From positions 1 through 64,000 of the forward strand of contig NZ_AEDU01000022.1 in the NCBI RefSeq assembly GCF_000148525.1: 64,000 bases of DNA. The letters are read 5' to 3'. This DNA comes from Streptococcus mitis SK564. GTDB taxonomy: Bacteria > Bacillota > Bacilli > Lactobacillales > Streptococcaceae. This document shows, one piece after another, positions 60,936-64,000 of this stretch. Made by a program: the position numbers and the translations under genes. The notes beneath the pieces are model-generated. The model saw nothing but the letters and a program-made list of their open reading frames with translations. It did no database searches and was not told the origin of the DNA. Position 1 is the first letter of the stretch; every line of letters starts with the position of its first letter.

Positions 60936-61790
60936 ATGACCTATGAATACAAGAGCCACATTTATTTAGCAGAGGCAGTTTTAAATGTAAAGGATTTGGT
61001 CAGTCAAACAGCCTTTTATCAGCAAATCATTGGTTTAGAAATCTTATCTCAAACGTATACAGAGGCCATTCTAGGAAGCGGTGGAAAAGCCTTGGTACAC
61101 TTGATTCAAGTACAAGAGAGTGGTGACGTAAGGGAACATTATGGTCTTTACCATCTGGCTATTCTCTTGCCGTCACGAAAGACTTTGGCTGATGTCTTGA
61201 AACACCTGACAGATTTACAGATTCCTCTTGTGGGCGGTTCAGACCATGGTTATAGTGAGGCTCTTTACTTGGAGGATTTAGAGGGAAATGGTATTGAACT
61301 CTATCGAGATAAGCCGGTTTCCACATGGGATATTCGAGAAGATGGACGCATTATCGGGGTGACAGAGGCCCTTGCGGCGCAGGATATCTATGAGTTGGGG
61401 GAAAGAGTAGAGCCCTTTACTTTAGCCGAGGGTACGAGAATAGGGCATATCCATCTGTCCGTCAAGGATAGTCGAAAGTCAAGCCAATTTTATCAAAAGG
61501 TATTAGGGCTAGAGGATAAATTCAGTGTACCTAGTGCCAGTTGGATTGCAGCTGGGGATTACCATCATCATTTGGCAGTCAACGAATGGGGAGGAAAAGG
61601 CCTAGCTCCGCGTAAGCAAGGCTTGCCAGGTTTGGCCTATTATGTTATTGAAGTCGCACATAAAGAAGAACTGTTAACGATTGCTCTGCGAGCACAAGAA
61701 GTTGATGCACTAATCAAATGGCTGACATCGATCCAGTTGGAAATCACAGACCCAGACGGAATTGTGACTCGTATCTGCTTAGACAGATAA
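60936..61790 (+). CDS. VOC family (glyoxalase/dioxygenase-like) protein
   Basis: 284 residues in two vicinal-oxygen-chelate halves: AVLNVKDLVSQTAFYQQIIGL (about 14-34) and HIHLSVKDSRKSSQFYQKVLGL (about 170-191). GNGIELYRDKP and the WIAAGDYHHHLAVNEWGGKG region are typical of the CatE/YfiE branch. The metal ligands look partly kept (His in second half, Glu in GIELY). Substrate unknown. GAGGACC-like ribosome site. Confidence 0.85.
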   Translation: MTYEYKSHIYLAEAVLNVKDLVSQTAFYQQIIGLEILSQTYTEAILGSGGKALVHLIQVQESGDVREHYGLYHLAILLPSRKTLADVLKHLTDLQIPLVGGSDHGYSEALYLEDLEGNGIELYRDKPVSTWDIREDGRIIGVTEALAAQDIYELGERVEPFTLAEGTRIGHIHLSVKDSRKSSQFYQKVLGLEDKFSVPSASWIAAGDYHHHLAVNEWGGKGLAPRKQGLPGLAYYVIEVAHKEELLTIALRAQEVDALIKWLTSIQLEITDPDGIVTRICLDR

Positions 61791-61883
61791 AACGAGGAAT
61801 TTCTATCAAGTTATCAGCATGGATAGTTTACCTTTTGAAACGTCTTTGGTAACAGAACTGCGTGAGCTGGATGGGCGATAATT

Positions 61884-61912
61884 TTGACAAAGGAGCTGAT
61901 TAGAGATATAAT
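61884..61912 (+). promoter_or_regulatory. Promoter of the CstR-like regulator
   Basis: TTGACA and TATAAT, both consensus, 17-bp spacing. The preceding 61791-61883 holds no gene. Confidence 0.75.
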
Positions 61913-61939
61913 GAAGAAAAATCGAGCAAGGAAAAAGAA

Positions 61940-62197
61940 ATGACAAACTCAAAGTATATTACTCGTTTGAAACGTTCAGAGGGCCAGTTACGTGGAATTC
62001 AAAAGATGATTGAAGAAGATCGTGACTGTGCTGATATTGTTACGCAACTAACAGCCGTGAAATCTAGTGTAGAGCGCGTGATTGAGATGATAATTACCGA
62101 AAACCTTACTGAATGCATCAACCAGCCGCTAGATGATCCTGAAGCTCAAAAGGAACGCCTAGAAAAGGCTATCCGATACTTGATTAAACGGAAATAA
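61940..62197 (+). CDS. CsoR/RcnR-family regulator, probably a persulfide sensor of the CstR type
   Basis: 85 residues, all-helical DUF156 fold: RLKRSEGQLRGIQKMIEEDR then Cys30 (RDCADI) and Cys59 (LTECI). Copper sensors of this family have His four residues before the second Cys; here that place is Asn55, and the two-cysteine, no-histidine set is that of CstR, which forms di- to tetrasulfide bridges with persulfides. Rhodanese and CoA-disulfide-reductase genes downstream on the other strand agree with sulfide stress control. The choice of CstR over CsoR is an inference. Confidence 0.8.
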   Translation: MTNSKYITRLKRSEGQLRGIQKMIEEDRDCADIVTQLTAVKSSVERVIEMIITENLTECINQPLDDPEAQKERLEKAIRYLIKRK

Positions 62198-62280
62198 AGA
62201 GATGAGAGTTGCAAAGATCTCTGCTATTAGAATAGTTGAATGTGAATTAAGAGAGGCTGGAAAAAGTCTTTAAAATTAAA

Positions 62281-62335
62281 AAAACGCATATTATTATCAG
62301 GTGCAGTTCAAAAAAACCTTGATAATATGCGTTTT
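62281..62335. terminator. Long hairpin between CstR-like gene and BOX 3
   Basis: AAAACGCATATTATTATCAG and CTTGATAATATGCGTTTT pair over about 18 bp with one bulge; near-copy of the hairpin at 42068-42113. Could end both convergent transcripts. Confidence 0.65.
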
Positions 62336-62348
62336 ATTGTGGGGAGAT

Positions 62349-62504
62349 TTATACTCTTCGAAAATCTCTTCAAACCACGTCAGCTTCACCTTGCCGTAGA
62401 AATATGTTCCTGACTTTGTCAGTCTTATCTACAACCTCAAAACAGTGTTTTGAGCAGTCTGCGACTAGCTTTCTAGTTTGCACTTTGATTTTCATTGAGT
62501 ATTA
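62349..62504 (+). repeat. BOX element 3 (A-B-C)
   Basis: boxA TATACTCTTCGAAAATCTC with CCACGTCAGCTTCACCTTGC, one boxB (CCTGACTTTGTCAG ... ACAGTGTTTTGAG) and boxC ending TTTCATTGAGTATTA. Diverged at several places relative to BOX 2. Confidence 0.88.
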
Positions 62505-62548
62505 CTTCACTTTTTCCTGAAATTGAGTTTTTGCCCAGCTCCTCTTGA

Positions 62549-62845
62549 TTATTCTACTTGACCGGGCCAAGCATTCATACCACCTTCTACATTGATAACG
62601 GTGAGGCCTTGGGCGCTGAGAAATTGGCAGGCAGAGGCAGAACGCACTCCACCTTGACAGATGACATGGTATTCATGGTCAGGTTTGAGTTCTTTGTATC
62701 CTTGTTCCAAGGTACTTAATGGAAGATTTTTGGCACCTGGTGCATGTCCTGCTTGGAATTCATGTGCTTCACGGACATCGATAAGCTCTAAATTTTCATT
62801 TTGATATTTTTCATAAAAGTCAGCCATACTGATACTAGTTTCCAT
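62549..62845 (-). CDS. Single-domain rhodanese
   Basis: 98 residues. ELIDVREAHEFQAGHAPGAK and the active-site loop CQGGVRS with Cys63 (C-x-G-G-x-R). Moves persulfide sulfur to acceptors. ATG overlaps the stop of the CoA-disulfide-reductase gene by 11 bp, so both are co-translated. Likely detoxifies or traffics sulfane sulfur with its partner. Confidence 0.9.
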   Translation of the reverse strand: METSISMADFYEKYQNENLELIDVREAHEFQAGHAPGAKNLPLSTLEQGYKELKPDHEYHVICQGGVRSASACQFLSAQGLTVINVEGGMNAWPGQVE

Positions 62846-64000
62846 ATTCTACTCCCTCTGGCTTAGCCATTTTGTATAGTGAATAAGCGCCGTCAAGGTT
62901 TTGGACGGTAAATCCTGCTTGCTTGAGGATACGCTCTGCGATATAGCTGCGCAAACCACTGTGGCAGCTAACGATATAGGCTTGGTTCTTGTCCAGTTCG
63001 TCCAAGCGTTCCCGTAGTTCGTTTAGGGGGATGTGGATGGTATCGACTTTGAGTCGACCACTTTGGAATTCGCCACTTGTCCGTACATCTAGGAATTTCT
63101 TTCCCTTAGCTAGTTCGTCTTCTAGCTGGTACCATTGAATATTGTCGCTGAGACCTTCGATAAGGTTCAAGGCTGCGTAGCCCAGCATATTGACGGGATC
63201 CTTGGTAGAGCCAAATGGTGGCGCATAGGTGAACTCCAATTCTGGCAAGTCAAAGATGGTGAGATTTCCCTTGATAGCAGTTGCTAGGATATCGATTCGA
63301 TTGTCAACACCTTTCTTCCCAACTCCTTGGGCACCATAGATTTTTCCAGTGGTCGGGTCAAAGAGGAGCTTCAAGGTCATATCAGTAGCGCCTGGATAAT
63401 AACTAGCGTGGTCTTTTCCACTGACATGAAGTGCCTTGTAAGGAAGTTGATTCATGCTAAGGATACGCTCGCTGAGACCAGTCGATGCAGCTGTCATATC
63501 AAAGGCACGAACGATAGCAGTGCCGATACTACCCTTGTTTGTACGCCCGAGTCCTGCGATGACGTCTGCCACTTGGCGTCCCTGACGATTGGCAGGAGAA
63601 GCGAGAGAGATGAGAGCATCTTGGCCTGTAATCTCTTGCTTGACGACGATGGCATCTCCAACTGCAAAGATATCTTTTTGACTGGTTTCGTAACGTTCAT
63701 CGACTAGGATTCCACCACGAAGTCCCAGTTCAATCCCTGCAACTTTGGCCAGTCCGTTTTCAGGTTCAACACCGACAGAAAGGATGGTGAGGTCAGAAGT
63801 GATCTTTTGACCGTTTTCGAGAACGATGACTTTTCCTTGCTCTTCAAATCGAGTTGCAGACTGAGAAGTGATGATGCGAACGTCATTTTTGACCAACTCT
63901 GCTTGGACAAAGGCTGCCATTTCCTGATCTAATAGCGGCAAGACATGGGGTGCTTTCTCAACGATAGTAACTTGCAATCCACGTTTTGCCAGGTTTTCAG
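62835..64000 (-). CDS. CoA-disulfide reductase with C-terminal rhodanese domain (CoADR-Rhd), 5' end outside the window
   Basis: About 388 residues visible; the frame continues past the right edge (ENLAKRGLQVTIVEKAPHVL is inside the NAD-binding domain), so the N-terminal FAD domain with its catalytic Cys is missing from view. Visible parts: NAD domain end, FAD motif DIFAVGDAIVV, dimer domain (GTAIVRAFDMTAASTG, DMTLKLLFDPTTGKIYGAQ) and C-terminal rhodanese with CHSGLRSY. Such fusions reduce CoA persulfides or polysulfides with NADH. Presumed target of the CstR-like regulator. Ends 11 bp inside the rhodanese gene. Confidence 0.9.
   Translation of the reverse strand, partial: ENLAKRGLQVTIVEKAPHVLPLLDQEMAAFVQAELVKNDVRIITSQSATRFEEQGKVIVLENGQKITSDLTILSVGVEPENGLAKVAGIELGLRGGILVDERYETSQKDIFAVGDAIVVKQEITGQDALISLASPANRQGRQVADVIAGLGRTNKGSIGTAIVRAFDMTAASTGLSERILSMNQLPYKALHVSGKDHASYYPGATDMTLKLLFDPTTGKIYGAQGVGKKGVDNRIDILATAIKGNLTIFDLPELEFTYAPPFGSTKDPVNMLGYAALNLIEGLSDNIQWYQLEDELAKGKKFLDVRTSGEFQSGRLKVDTIHIPLNELRERLDELDKNQAYIVSCHSGLRSYIAERILKQAGFTVQNLDGAYSLYKMAKPEGVEYGN

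Overview
The window is from a Mitis-group Streptococcus, very close to S. pneumoniae. Supporting signs are the gene order (tRNA-Asn of an rRNA operon, comW, purA, tadA, dut-radA, prs, polA, recO-plsX-acpP, comAB, the pur operon, bgaC-PTS-agaS-galM, a CbpI-like protein), three BOX repeats, choline-binding surface proteins, ComE boxes and SigX (cin-box) promoters. strH, which I remember lying between purB and the GntR regulator in pneumococcus, is absent, so S. mitis, S. pseudopneumoniae or an atypical pneumococcus are all possible. Both ends are cut: the left edge is the tail of an rRNA/tRNA cluster and the right edge truncates a CoA-disulfide-reductase gene.

Layout. 1-8.5 kb: tRNA-Asn, IS debris, the competence regulator comW, purA, tadA, the SRP RNA, the competence-linked dut/phosphatase/radA operon (radA seems to start at ATC), a small beta-carbonic anhydrase, a PrsW-like membrane protease and prs. 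8.5-15.4 kb: accessory island. A full rpn nuclease gene is followed by three tandem copies of its 3' end, then two choline-binding proteins and an orphan LPXTG tail, then a second rpn array (one full gene, one 3' copy) in inverted orientation. All six rpn 3' regions keep an internal Shine-Dalgarno and ATG that would make a 65-89 aa C-terminal protein. 15.4-23.2 kb: polA, CoA-binding protein, YeiH-type membrane protein, aminotransferase-recO-plsX-acpP.

23.2-31.2 kb: a peptide island ending in comAB. It has double-glycine (GG) leader peptides, small hydrophobic putative immunity proteins, and five unannotated 16-17 aa aromatic, cationic peptides behind SigX cin-boxes. ComAB next door is the natural exporter for the GG peptides. 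31.4-51.2 kb: pur operon (purC L F M N H D E K B), interrupted by accessory genes: GNAT, VanZ, an ATPase/TOPRIM pair on the opposite strand, a small membrane protein, and an EndoU-like RNase with an unknown partner. Several insertions are bordered by partial duplications of pur genes (purC 3' end, purH 5' end, purH 3' end).

51.4-59.4 kb: GntR regulator, then bgaC, mannose-family PTS IIB-IIC-IID-IIA, agaS and galM, a host-glycan galactoside utilisation operon. 59.5-64 kb: CAP-domain choline-binding protein, a VOC protein, a CstR-type persulfide sensor and a rhodanese/CoA-disulfide-reductase pair.

Strongest candidates for something undescribed: (1) rpn C-terminal cassettes with conserved internal start sites under a possible competence promoter; (2) the cin-box-linked 16-17 aa peptide family; (3) the ATPase-TOPRIM pair between two copies of the purH 3' end; (4) the EndoU gene pair. 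All calls come from reading the sequence; no database search was run.
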